From Acidobacteriota bacterium (GTDB taxonomy: Bacteria; Acidobacteriota; Thermoanaerobaculia; UBA5066), in contig RHKY01000024.1 in assembly GCA_008363385.1 (NCBI GenBank), forward strand, positions 1-64,000: DNA of 64,000 nt, written 5' to 3'. Below the pieces are notes generated by a model, which saw only the letters and a list, made by a program, of their open reading frames with translations, was not told where the DNA came from and did no database searches. A program made the position numbers and the translations under genes. Positions 55,798 to 64,000 of the stretch are shown here, one piece after another. The stretch's first letter is position 1. The number at the start of each line of letters is the position of its first letter.

Positions 55798-58346
55798 GGT
55801 TCCTCCTCTCGACGCTGTCGCTCTCGTACGTCAGGCGGCACACGGGGAAGACGTTCCTCACGCTCCTCGGCGTCGTCGTCGGGGTGGCGACGTTCGGCGC
55901 GATCAAGGGGGCGCAGGCCTCGCTCGAGAAGGGGATCCGCGGAACCGTCGACCGGATCGCGGGGAAGGCCGAGCTCCAGCTGACGGCGGAAGGCGGGGTC
56001 CCCGAGGAGGTGCAGGAGCGCCTCCGCGAGCACCCGGCGGTGCGCGCGCAGTCGCCCGTCATCGAGCAGGTCGTCGTGCCCGAGCGCGGGGAGCTCGGGA
56101 GCCTCCTCGTCCTGGGCGTCGACCTCCTGGGCGACCGCGAGATGCGCGACTACTCCTTCGAGGGGGAGGACGCGGACCTCGACGACCCGCTCCTGTTCCT
56201 GGCCCAGCCCGACTCCGTCGCCGTCGCCCGTCCCCTCGCCGCGCGGGCGAACCTCTCGGTCGGCGACGGCCTGGTGCTGAAGCTCCCGTCGGGGCCGAAG
56301 CGGGTCACGGTCCGGGGGCTGCTGACCCCGAAGGGGTTCGCCGAGGCGTTCGGCGGGAACCTCCTCGTGATGGACGTCTACGCCGCGCAGGACCTCTTCG
56401 GCCGGGGGCGCCGGTTCGACCGGCTGGAGCTGCGCCTCCCGGAGGGGACGACCGTCGCCGATGCGCGGACGGCGCTGGAGGCCGCCCTCGGCCCCGGCCT
56501 CTCCGTCGAGACGCCCGAGCGGCGCGGCGAGCAGATGGAGAAGCTGATCCGGAACTTCACCGCGCAGTTCCACGTCACGAGCGGCTTCGCCCTCGGGATC
56601 GGGACGTTCCTGATCTTCAACGCGTTCGCGGTCGCGGTGAACCGGCGCCGGCGCGACGTCGGCACCCTGCGCGCGCTCGGGGCCACGCCGGGGCAGGTGC
56701 AGGCCCTGTTCCTCCTCGAGGCGGCGGCGATCGGGCTCGCTGGCGGGGTGCTGGGCGTCCTCCTCGGCGCGGCGCTCGCGCAGTCCGCCCTCACCGTCAT
56801 GCAGCAGGGGGCCGAGGGGATCTACGGGATCCCGGACGCCTCGCGGGCCCGCCTGACCGGGGAGATGGCGGTCCGCGGGGTCCTCCTCGGCGTCGCCGCC
56901 TCGCTCGTCGGCGCGCTCGCCCCCGCTCGGGCCGCGTCTCGGATCCCTGCGACCGAGGCGTTCGCCAAGGGGACGTTCCAGGTGCGCACGGCCGACGAGC
57001 GCCCCTCCCGGCTCCTGCTCGGCGTCGCCCTCCTCCTCCTGGGGGTGGCCGCGGGGATCCGGCCGCCCGTCGGCGGCGACGCGCTCGCGGTCCTCGTCCT
57101 CCTCCTCGGCGCCGGCGCGACGATCCTCCTCGCGGGGCCGGCGTCTCGGCGGCTCCTCGCCCTGGGGGCGAGGCCCGTGGCGCGGCTCTTCCCGGCGTCG
57201 GGCCCCCTGGCCGCCGACTCGCTCCTCTCCAACCCGCGCCGGACGAGCGGGACGGTGACCGCGATGACGCTCTCGCTGACGCTCGTCGTCGGCCTCGGCG
57301 GCTACGTCCGCGGCCTGAAGGGGACGCTGTCCCGCTGGATGAACGACGTCCTGACGAGCGACCTGTACGTCCGGGCCTCGGCCAGCTTCGCGCGCCCCGA
57401 CTACCGGTTCGACCCGGCGGTGAGGGAGGAGATCCGGTCGATCCCCGGGGTCCGCTCGGTCGAGTCGTACCGCACCTCGCGGCTGCCGTACCGCGGGGAC
57501 CGGGTCCTCCTCGCCTCGATCGAGGTGGCGCAGATGCTGGACCGGGTCCGGTACGACTTCCTGGAGGGGAGCGAGGAGGCGGCGCGGCGCGAGGTGGCGG
57601 GCGGCGGCGCCTGCCTCGTGTCGGACAACTTCCAGCGCAAGTTCGGGATCGGCGCCGGGGGGGTCGTGGAGCTGGCCGGGGCCGGGGCGATCGTCCGCCT
57701 GCCCGTCGCCGCCGTCGTCCGCGACTACTCCTCGGACCGGGGGACGATCCTCGTGGACCGGAAGACGTTCCTCGCGCACTGGAAGGACGACCGGGTCGAC
57801 ACCTTCGACGTGAACCTCCACCCCGGAGCGGACCCAGGCGCGGTGAGGGACGCGATCCGCGCGCGGCTCGCGGGGCGGATGCCGGCCCTCGTCTCGACAC
57901 GCCGCGAGTTCGTCGCCGACGTCACGGTCGCCATCGACGCCTTCTTCGCGATGCTGCAGGTGGCCGTCGTCCTGGCGCTCCTCGTCGGCCTCCTCGGGAC
58001 GGCGACCTCGCTCCTGATCTCGGTGGCCGAGCGGACGCGGGAGATCGGGATCCTGAAGGCGCTCGGCGCCGTGGGGGCGCAGGTGCGGCGGAGCGTCGTC
58101 CTGGAGGCGCTGGCCGTCGCCTCCGTCTCGTTCGTCCTGTCGATCCCGCTCGGGACGCTCCTGGCCCTCTTCGTCGAGAAGACGATCGCCGACGTCTACT
58201 CGGGGTGGGTCCTCCCGCACGAGGCCCCTTGGGGCCTCCTCGCGCAGCTCGTGGTGGCGCTTCCCGCCGTCGCCTTCGTCGCGGCGTGGGTCCCCGCCCG
58301 TCAGGCCGCGCGCCTGCCGGTCCCCGAGGCGATCACGTACGAGTAG
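55794..58346 (+). CDS. FtsX/MacB-type ABC transporter permease (fused, two halves)
   Basis: The protein is 850 residues, starting at a GTG in a GTGA overlap. An N-terminal transmembrane helix and a large periplasmic domain are followed by FtsX-type helices (about residues 260-390), then a second half with the same order. Such doubled permeases of about 800 residues have eight to ten helices. NRRRRDVGTLRALGATPGQV and ERTREIGILKALGAVGAQV are the two coupling segments. Family members export or extract lipids, lipoproteins or peptides. The genes at 58893 and 59687 suggest a cargo moved to the outer membrane, which is inference. Confidence 0.9.
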
Positions 58347-58373
58347 CCGCCGGGGCCTCGCCCGTCGCCCCGG

Positions 58374-58808
58374 CTACTCCTTCCGGTCGAGGTGGTCGAG
58401 GCGCCGCGTCACCGAGGCCGGGTCGTGGAGCTTCTTCCGCGGCATCTCGACGTTCAGCCAGTCGAACTCGCCGGCGCGCCCCGTGTCCAGCCGCACGGCG
58501 CCGCACCCGAGGTTCCTCTCGTCCCAGCAGAAGAGGAGGGCGCTCCCCTTCAGGCGGGCCAGGCGCTCCTTCGGAAGGGAGAACTCGCCGTCGTCGTTCG
58601 TCCACCCCAGCGGCTCCGCGGTCCGGCCGTGGGCCAGGAGGACGAGGGCGCCGGCCACCGGCTCGCCGCCGGACTCGGCCCGGAAGCTCAGGCTCCCGCT
58701 CCGGCCGGCGGCCGCCCGGGAGGCCGGCACGGCGCCGGGGTTGCCGGCGCACGCGGACAGGAGCGTCGCCAGGGCCAGAAGGTGGGCGTAGCTTCGGGAA
58801 TGCCTCAT
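58374..58808 (-). CDS. Small lipoprotein, carboxypeptidase-regulatory-like
   Basis: The protein is 144 residues. The signal sequence ends in a lipobox (LLSAC), with lipidation at Cys about 20. A beta-sandwich-like segment follows (SLSFRAESGGEPVAGALVLL, WTNDDGEFSLP), of the transthyretin or carboxypeptidase-regulatory kind. The ATG at 58808 has GGAGGAGG about 8 nt upstream. The gene lies in the reverse direction between the permease and the LolA-like gene. No function is known. Confidence 0.72.
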   Translation of the reverse strand: MRHSRSYAHLLALATLLSACAGNPGAVPASRAAAGRSGSLSFRAESGGEPVAGALVLLAHGRTAEPLGWTNDDGEFSLPKERLARLKGSALLFCWDERNLGCGAVRLDTGRAGEFDWLNVEMPRKKLHDPASVTRRLDHLDRKE

Positions 58809-58879
58809 TCGGGCGTCCTCCTCCGGGGGATGCAGGTCGGGGGTTGGACCCTCCGGCCCCGGGGGAAGTTCCCGGCGGG

Positions 58880-58885
58880 TATCCT
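58880..58885 (+). promoter_or_regulatory. Candidate -10 element (TATCCT), possible leaderless start
   Basis: TATCCT ends 7 nt before the ATG at 58893, and no ribosome site lies between. No -35 is apparent. Confidence 0.4.
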
Positions 58886-58892
58886 CCGCGCG

Positions 58893-59690
58893 ATGGTGCG
58901 TCCCGCGCCCCCCGTGCTCTCCCGGCTTCTGGCCCTCTCCCTCCTCCTCGTCCTCCCGGGACCCGCCCTCGGCGACGACGCCCGGAAGCTCCTCGCCGAG
59001 TCCGAGGCGCGCCACCGGACGAGGACCCAGGAGTACGAGGGCGAGCTGACGGTCGTGACGAAGGACGGGAAGGTCCGGAAGAAGGCGTGGAGGAGCTACC
59101 GCGACGGGTACGCCGGCGACTCGAGGCTCCTGATCCGGTTCACCTCGCCCCCCGAGGTGAAAGGCGTCGGCTTCCTGTCGCTGGCGCGGAGCGGGAAGAG
59201 CGCCGACCAGTGGCTCTACCTCCCGTCGATGAAGCGCGAGCGGAGGATCGCCTCGCAGGACCGCGACGCGAGCTTCGTCGGCACGGACTTCAGCTACGAG
59301 GACATGGAGGAGTTCGACCACACCGCCTACGACGTCGAGCTCGAGGGCGAGGAGGCGGTCGACGGCCAGCCGGCCCACCGGATCGCGGCGCGGCCGCGCG
59401 AGGCGGCGGGCCGGTCGGTCTACGAGAGGAAGACGCTCTGGCTGAGGAGGGACGTCCTCTACCTGGTCCGGGTCGACCTCTTCCGCAAGGGGGAGAAGCA
59501 GCCGGCCAAGAGGCTCCTCCTCTCGGACCTCGCGCAGGTGGACGGGAAGTGGGTGGCGCGGCGCCTCGAGATGACCGACCTCGGGAAGGGGAGCCGGACG
59601 ACGGTCCTCCTGACGAAGCTCTCCTTCGACCGGCCGCAACCGGAGGGCCGATTCACCCTCCAGAACCTCGTCCGGGAGGGGGGCGACTGA
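58893..59690 (+). CDS. LolA-like outer-membrane lipoprotein-sorting protein
   Basis: The protein is 265 residues with a signal peptide (LLALSLLLVLPGPALG). The mature part has the half-barrel pattern of the LolA-like family, with YEGELTVVTKDGKVRKKAW, LIRFTSPPEVKGVGFLSL, DQWLYLPSMKRERRIA and GTDFSYEDM. Family members carry lipids or lipoproteins across the periplasm; related genes often sit with MMPL or ABC exporters and a DUF1302-like barrel, as here. It overlaps the following gene by 4 nt. Confidence 0.87.
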   Translation: MVRPAPPVLSRLLALSLLLVLPGPALGDDARKLLAESEARHRTRTQEYEGELTVVTKDGKVRKKAWRSYRDGYAGDSRLLIRFTSPPEVKGVGFLSLARSGKSADQWLYLPSMKRERRIASQDRDASFVGTDFSYEDMEEFDHTAYDVELEGEEAVDGQPAHRIAARPREAAGRSVYERKTLWLRRDVLYLVRVDLFRKGEKQPAKRLLLSDLAQVDGKWVARRLEMTDLGKGSRTTVLLTKLSFDRPQPEGRFTLQNLVREGGD

Positions 59691-60970
59691 CCCGGCTCGC
59701 GCGGGGGACGGCCTGCCGCACGGCCGGGTCCGTCCTCGCGGCGTGCGCGGCCGTCCTCGCCGCGGCCGGAGTCCCCGCCCCCGCCGCGGCGCAGACCCTC
59801 TCCGGCTTCGCCGAGGCGAAGGGGTCCGGGTACCTCTCGACGGGCTCCGAGCGGGACCCCTGGTTCTCCGGCTGGGGGACGCTCCTCGTGAAGGCCGAGG
59901 GACGGCTCGGGGAGGCGCGGTGGGCGGTCGTCCTCCGCGCAGAGGCGATCACCGACGGCTCGCGCGGCGACCTCGTCCTCGACCCGGCCGACCGGGAGCT
60001 GCGCCGCTCGCCGCTCTCGGTCCGCGAGGCCTGGGTGGGGATCCCGCTCGGAGGGTCGCTCGACCTCGAGCTCGGCCGGTTCGTCCTCGGCTGGGGGAAG
60101 ACCGACGGCTACTCGCCGGCCGACGCCTTCCTGCCGCGCGACCTCTCGGACCCGTACGCCGACGAGAAGCTCCCGGTCTGGGGGGCGCGCCTCGCGGGTC
60201 AGGCGGGACCGGTCCGCGCCGAGCTGGTCGGGACGGTGACGGCGACCCCCTGGCGGCTCCCGGTCCTCTCCGGGAGGTTCGCCCCCGTCGACACCTCCGA
60301 CCTCGCCCTGCCGGTCTACCTCGTCGACGGCGAGCAGGACCTGCCCCGCACCGGGTTCGGCGCGCTCCGGCTCCTGGGGACGTTCGGGGACTGGGACGTC
60401 GGCCTCTGGGGGCGGCTCGGCCTTCGCCCCGCCCCGCTCCTCGTCCCGCGGCTCGACCTCGCCGAGGTCCGCCCGGACGGGATCGCGATCCCCGCCGACC
60501 GTCGGTACGCGCGCGAGGAGGGGGCCGGCCTGGAGGTGGCGCGCGTCACGGGGGCGTTCGTCCTGAGGGCCGAGGTGGCGGCGCTGTTCTCCTCCGACGC
60601 CGGCCTCGGCGACGCGATCGTCTGGACGCTCGGGGCCGAGCGGAGCTTCGGCGACGGGACGCTGCTGGTCACGTTCGCGGCCAACGCCCGCGCCGAGCCG
60701 ACGGACGTCCGGCTCCTCTTCGACCGGGCCGTCCTCCCGTCCCTCGTCGCCGCCTGGTCCCGGACCGAGGAGTGGGGCAGCTGGAAGCTCGTCTGGGCGC
60801 AGGGGCTCTCGCACGGCGACGGACTGGTCCGCGCCGAGGGGACGCGGACCCTCACCGACGTCTGGAGCGTCTCGGGAGGCGTCGACTACCCGTTCGGCTC
60901 GCGGCACGGTCCCTACGGCGCCCGGCCCGACACGAAGCGCCTCTGGGCCTCCGTCCGCCGCAGCTGGTGA
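59687..60970 (+). CDS. Outer-membrane protein, probable CTG start
   Basis: The protein is about 427 residues. No ATG, GTG or TTG is available near the N-terminus: the first downstream GTG would remove the signal peptide and about 90 residues. A CTG at 59687 overlaps the previous stop (CTGA), lies just after GGGAGGGGGG, and yields TRLARGTACR followed by a hydrophobic stretch and the cleavage region PAPAAAQ, a good signal peptide. The mature part resembles DUF1302-like outer-membrane proteins, with LSGFAEAKGSGYL, ELGRFVLGWGKTDGYSPAD and a C-terminus ending in an aromatic residue (SVRRSW). It probably forms a barrel that works with the LolA-like protein and the ABC transporter. Confidence 0.8.
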   Translation: MTRLARGTACRTAGSVLAACAAVLAAAGVPAPAAAQTLSGFAEAKGSGYLSTGSERDPWFSGWGTLLVKAEGRLGEARWAVVLRAEAITDGSRGDLVLDPADRELRRSPLSVREAWVGIPLGGSLDLELGRFVLGWGKTDGYSPADAFLPRDLSDPYADEKLPVWGARLAGQAGPVRAELVGTVTATPWRLPVLSGRFAPVDTSDLALPVYLVDGEQDLPRTGFGALRLLGTFGDWDVGLWGRLGLRPAPLLVPRLDLAEVRPDGIAIPADRRYAREEGAGLEVARVTGAFVLRAEVAALFSSDAGLGDAIVWTLGAERSFGDGTLLVTFAANARAEPTDVRLLFDRAVLPSLVAAWSRTEEWGSWKLVWAQGLSHGDGLVRAEGTRTLTDVWSVSGGVDYPFGSRHGPYGARPDTKRLWASVRRSW

Positions 60971-61072
60971 CGCGCCCCGGGTCCGGAAGAAACGGAGACC
61001 GATGGGGAAGGGGTCCGGGGAGGCCCGTCGTCCGGCGGCGCCGGCAGGCGACGCGGGGGCCTCCCCGGGACA

Positions 61073-62476
61073 CTACAGCCCGGCGAGTCGTCTCGACTTC
61101 TCGGTGAGCGACCGCTCCAGCCGCCACTTGGCGGTCTCGTACTTCCCCCCGTCGGCCTCGATCAGGAGGGAGCGGTACGTCTCCAGGGCCTCCGCGTCGG
61201 TCCCCGTCCGGCCGAGCTTCGCGAGCACCGCCCGGGCGTCCGCCAGGGCGTCCTCTTCGCCGAGCTTCACCAGCTCGTCGCGCAGCTTCGTGTCTCCGAC
61301 GATGAAGCCGGAGGGCCGCTCGTTCCCGAAGACCTTCGCCGAGTAGGCGCTGACGTACCACGTGGCGAGCCCCGTCAGCTCCCCCTTCCGCTTCGCGTCC
61401 GCCACGAGCCACGCGCAGAGGGAGGTGAGGGCGGCCGTCCCGGCGAGGGCCGCGACGGCGATCCCCCCCGCCGCGATGACGCCCTCCGCCACCAGGTACT
61501 CCCAGAGTCCCGCGAGCGCCCGCCCGGCGGTGGCGGCGAACCGCTTGACCGCCTCGCCGCCGACCCGCTGGGCCACCCAGGCCCACCCCTTCTTCGAGAG
61601 GCCGACGTTGAAGCCGATCTTGAAGACGAACTTCCCGTTGAGGCGCAGCCCCTCGACGACGAGCGTGTCCTGGAACTCGCCCGCGAGGCGGACGACGACG
61701 GGGGTCGTCGAGAGCTCGGCGCCCAGCTCGGGGACCACGGCGAGCCTCCCGAACCGGTAGCTCTGCTTCAGCGAGGCGTCGAACGGGGCGAAGAGCGCGC
61801 GGGCGAAGCCCTCCTTGGACCCCTTCTTCACCTCGTCGGCGATCGTCTTCAGCGTCTTCTCGTCGGCCTTCACCGAGAACGTCGCCTTCAGGTCCTCGTC
61901 GAGCTTCTTCTCGAGCGCGGCCTTGACCTGGTCCTTCTTGAACGACGTCTTGACGAGGCCGTCGCGCGAGATCTCCCCCTCGATCGAGATCCGGGCCTGG
62001 GCCAGGAGGTAGCCCAGGTCGGCCGGCGCCTTCGGCGGGACCTTCCACTCGTGGACGAACTTCTCGGCGGCGAAGAGGTCGGGCCGGCCCGGCTGGTCGA
62101 GGGAGACGGGCTTCCGCGGCAGGAGGACCGGCTCTCCGATCTCGACGCGGCCGGCGAAGGGGATCGCGACCTTCTCGCCGCCGCGGAAGATGCGGTTCTT
62201 CCGGTCGTGCGTCTCCGGGCACCCGAAGCCCCGGTGGTGGTGGAGGTACCAGTTGACGACCTCGGGGACGACGCGGCCGCCCTCGACCGAGCCGGGGAAG
62301 TTGAAGCCGATGACCCGCTCCACCGGCGTCTGGTGCTTCGACGCGATCGTGACGAAGCTCTCCTCCCGCCCGCTCCGCACGGTGTGCCAGGTGGCGACCT
62401 TCTCGTCGGGCGGGCGGTAGCTCTTGACGACGTCGGGCGCGAGGTTCGCGTACTTCGGAGCTCGTTCGAGTGCCAT
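61073..62476 (-). CDS. LysM-like protein with membrane hairpin, possible effector
   Basis: The protein is 467 residues without a signal peptide. Residues 28-108 look like a LysM-type module: HTVRSGREESFVTIASKHQ, then VIGFNFPG, VVNWYLHHHRGF, and GGEKVAIPF. A charged region (about 140-300) contains helical repeats of Lys and Glu. Residues 318-358 form two hydrophobic stretches, which could insert as a hairpin (LAGLWEYLVAEGVIAAGGIA, VAALAGTAALTSLCAWLV). The Arg/Lys/Glu-rich C-terminus follows. I recall similar LysM-like N-termini in proteins of Myxobacteria and in secreted toxins of unknown class, but no named family. The ATG has GAGG about 8 nt upstream. An effector role is speculative. Confidence 0.72.
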   Translation of the reverse strand: MALERAPKYANLAPDVVKSYRPPDEKVATWHTVRSGREESFVTIASKHQTPVERVIGFNFPGSVEGGRVVPEVVNWYLHHHRGFGCPETHDRKNRIFRGGEKVAIPFAGRVEIGEPVLLPRKPVSLDQPGRPDLFAAEKFVHEWKVPPKAPADLGYLLAQARISIEGEISRDGLVKTSFKKDQVKAALEKKLDEDLKATFSVKADEKTLKTIADEVKKGSKEGFARALFAPFDASLKQSYRFGRLAVVPELGAELSTTPVVVRLAGEFQDTLVVEGLRLNGKFVFKIGFNVGLSKKGWAWVAQRVGGEAVKRFAATAGRALAGLWEYLVAEGVIAAGGIAVAALAGTAALTSLCAWLVADAKRKGELTGLATWYVSAYSAKVFGNERPSGFIVGDTKLRDELVKLGEEDALADARAVLAKLGRTGTDAEALETYRSLLIEADGGKYETAKWRLERSLTEKSRRLAGL

Positions 62477-62601
62477 CTTTCACCTCACCAGGAGCCGCGG
62501 CCGGGTCACCCGGGAAGAGAGAACCGGTCTCGGGTCCCTACTACGCTCCGCGGCACGAAAGGTTACGGGGCGCTAAACTCTCCGGCCGGGGGGACCGTCC
62601 G

Positions 62602-64000
62602 GTGAGCGAGGTTGCCGGCCCGGACCCGCCGGCGGTGCCGGCGGGCGCCATCTCGGCCGCGGAGGAGCGGTTCGACCGGAGGCGGCGGACCGCCGGCCTC
62701 TTCCTCGGCCCGGCGCTCTTCCTCTTCCTCCTCCTCCTGCCCCCCGCGGGGCTCTCACCCGCCGGGGGGAGGCTCCTGGCCGTCGTGGCGCTCACGGTCG
62801 TGTGGTGGGTGACCGAGCCGGTACCGATCCCGGTCACGGCCGTCCTCGGTCCGGCGCTGACGGTCGTCCTCGGGGTGACCGGGCCGAAGGACGCCTTCGC
62901 GCCCTTCGGCGACCCGGTCATCTTCCTCTTCCTCGGGTCGTTCCTTCTGGCCGAGGCGATGTCGGCCCACGGCGTCGACCGGCGGATCGCGCTCGCGCTC
63001 CTGTCGACCCGCACGTTCGGCAGCTCGCTGGCCCGCCTCGTGGCGGGGTTCGCCCTCCTGTCGGCGGCGCTCTCGATGTGGCTGTCGAACACCGCCACGA
63101 CGGCGATGCTCTACCCGATCGCCCTGGGCGTCCTCGCGGCCCTTCGGGGGGCCGGAGCGGGCGCGGCCGAGGGGAGCGGGCCGGGTCGCGCGGCGAGAGT
63201 CGCGCTCCTCCTGGCCTGCGCCTACGGCTCCTCCATCGGCGGGATCGGGACGCCGGTCGGGACGCCGCCGAACCTGATCGCGCTCGGCCAGCTGGAGGCC
63301 CTGGCCGGCGTCAGGATCCCGTTCTTCCGGTGGATGGCGATGGCGGTCCCGCTCCTCCTGGTGACCCTCGCCTTCGCGGTCGCCTACCTCGTCCGGCCGC
63401 TCCGCGCGCGCGGCCCCGCGCTGGCCGCCGCCCGTCCGGCGCTGGTCGAGGAGCGCCGGGCCCAGGGAGCCTGGTCGCGCGGACAGCGCAACGTCGTCTT
63501 CGTCTTCGCCGCGACGGTCGCCCTCTGGATCCTGCCGGGCCTGGCGGCCGCGGTGGCCGGGCCCGGCGGCCGCGCGGAGCGGCTGGCCGCCGCCCTGCCG
63601 GAGGCTGTGGTGGCGGTCCTCTCGGGTATGGCTCTCTTCGCGCTGCCGGTCTCCTGGGCGGAGCGGAGATTCACGCTCGCCTGGTCGGACGCCGTCCGGA
63701 TCGACTGGGGGACGCTCCTCCTCTTCGGGGGGGGACTCTCGCTCGGCGGCGCGATGTTCCGGACCGGGCTGGCCGACGCTCTGGGCCGCGGTCTCGTCGG
63801 AGCCACCGGCGCCCGGACGGAGATCGCCCTGGTCTTCCTCTTCGGCGTCGTGGCGATCTACCTCACGGAGGTGACGTCCAACACGGCGACGGCCACGATG
63901 CTCGTCCCCTTGGCCATCGCCACGGCGAGGTCCGCCGGCTTGGACCCCGTCGCCCCGGCGCTCTCGGCGGCGATCGGCTGCAGCATGGCCTTCATGCTGC
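62602..64000 (+). CDS. DASS-family anion:sodium symporter, 3' end beyond window
   Basis: The frame runs from a GTG at 62602 to the right edge, so about 466 residues are visible and the C-terminus is missing. It has the divalent anion:Na+ symporter (SLC13) features: two SNT motifs, LSNTATTAM and TSNTATATM, each in a membrane hairpin, and many hydrophobic helices such as LLAVVALTVVWWVTEPVPI. These bind a dicarboxylate or sulfate with sodium ions. GGGGGGA lies 6 nt before the GTG. TAAACT (62574-62579) is a possible -10. It is divergent from the LysM-like gene. Confidence 0.85.
   Translation, partial: MSEVAGPDPPAVPAGAISAAEERFDRRRRTAGLFLGPALFLFLLLLPPAGLSPAGGRLLAVVALTVVWWVTEPVPIPVTAVLGPALTVVLGVTGPKDAFAPFGDPVIFLFLGSFLLAEAMSAHGVDRRIALALLSTRTFGSSLARLVAGFALLSAALSMWLSNTATTAMLYPIALGVLAALRGAGAGAAEGSGPGRAARVALLLACAYGSSIGGIGTPVGTPPNLIALGQLEALAGVRIPFFRWMAMAVPLLLVTLAFAVAYLVRPLRARGPALAAARPALVEERRAQGAWSRGQRNVVFVFAATVALWILPGLAAAVAGPGGRAERLAAALPEAVVAVLSGMALFALPVSWAERRFTLAWSDAVRIDWGTLLLFGGGLSLGGAMFRTGLADALGRGLVGATGARTEIALVFLFGVVAIYLTEVTSNTATATMLVPLAIATARSAGLDPVAPALSAAIGCSMAFML

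Overview
The window is about 70% GC and densely packed, with genes on both strands and many 1-11 nt stop/start overlaps. Several traits point to a Gram-negative, aerobic, Acidobacteriota-like bacterium: an alternative complex III (ACIII) operon fused to an A2-type cytochrome oxidase operon, two serine/threonine kinases carrying C-terminal beta-propellers, large secreted repeat proteins, and outer-membrane proteins. This lineage is inferred from gene content; the window holds no rRNA or tRNA.

Layout. 1-12.3 kb is an accessory block of surface or repeat proteins: an Ig-like secreted protein cut by the left edge (-), a fourfold-repeat secreted protein (-), a 27-unit leucine-rich-repeat protein (+), and two tandem secreted NHL proteins of 12 blades each (+). 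12.3-15.6 kb (-) holds a KtrAB/Trk potassium system and a Tam-like methyltransferase. 15.7-24.2 kb holds a propeller kinase, small membrane proteins, adenine deaminase (-), a zinc alcohol dehydrogenase, a membrane protein with an HERVH motif, and an outer-membrane barrel candidate. 24.3-27.3 kb (-) encodes a propeller sensor with a degenerate GGDEF domain. 27.4-31.6 kb is a divergent peroxide-defence block: thioredoxin reductase and peroxiredoxin one way; rubrerythrin, an Fe-S protein and DUF3501 the other. 31.6-36.5 kb is a conserved core: sixA, rplU-rpmA-obgE-nadD-rsfS, an orphan sigma-54-activator-like AAA+ protein and a DksA/TraR protein. 36.7-39.7 kb holds a PHP phosphatase and tryptophanase (-), divergent from an HD-GYP protein.

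39.9-52.3 kb is the respiratory locus, actABCDEF - small membrane protein - sco - coxBACD. Quinol oxidation by ACIII would feed electrons through its cytochromes to the CuA/cytochrome c domain of subunit II and on to the A2-type oxidase. 52.4-61.0 kb holds a second propeller kinase, a MacB/LolCDE-type ABC transporter, a lipoprotein (-), a LolA-like protein and an outer-membrane protein that appears to start at CTG. 61-64 kb holds a LysM-like protein with a membrane hairpin (-) and a DASS-family transporter cut by the right edge.

No CRISPR array, insertion sequence, prophage, tRNA or rRNA was found. The most unusual points are the CTG start, the -10-like hexamers placed 7-8 nt before start codons (candidate leaderless mRNAs), two signalling proteins with altered catalytic motifs, the LRR and NHL repeat proteins, and the LysM-like hairpin protein.
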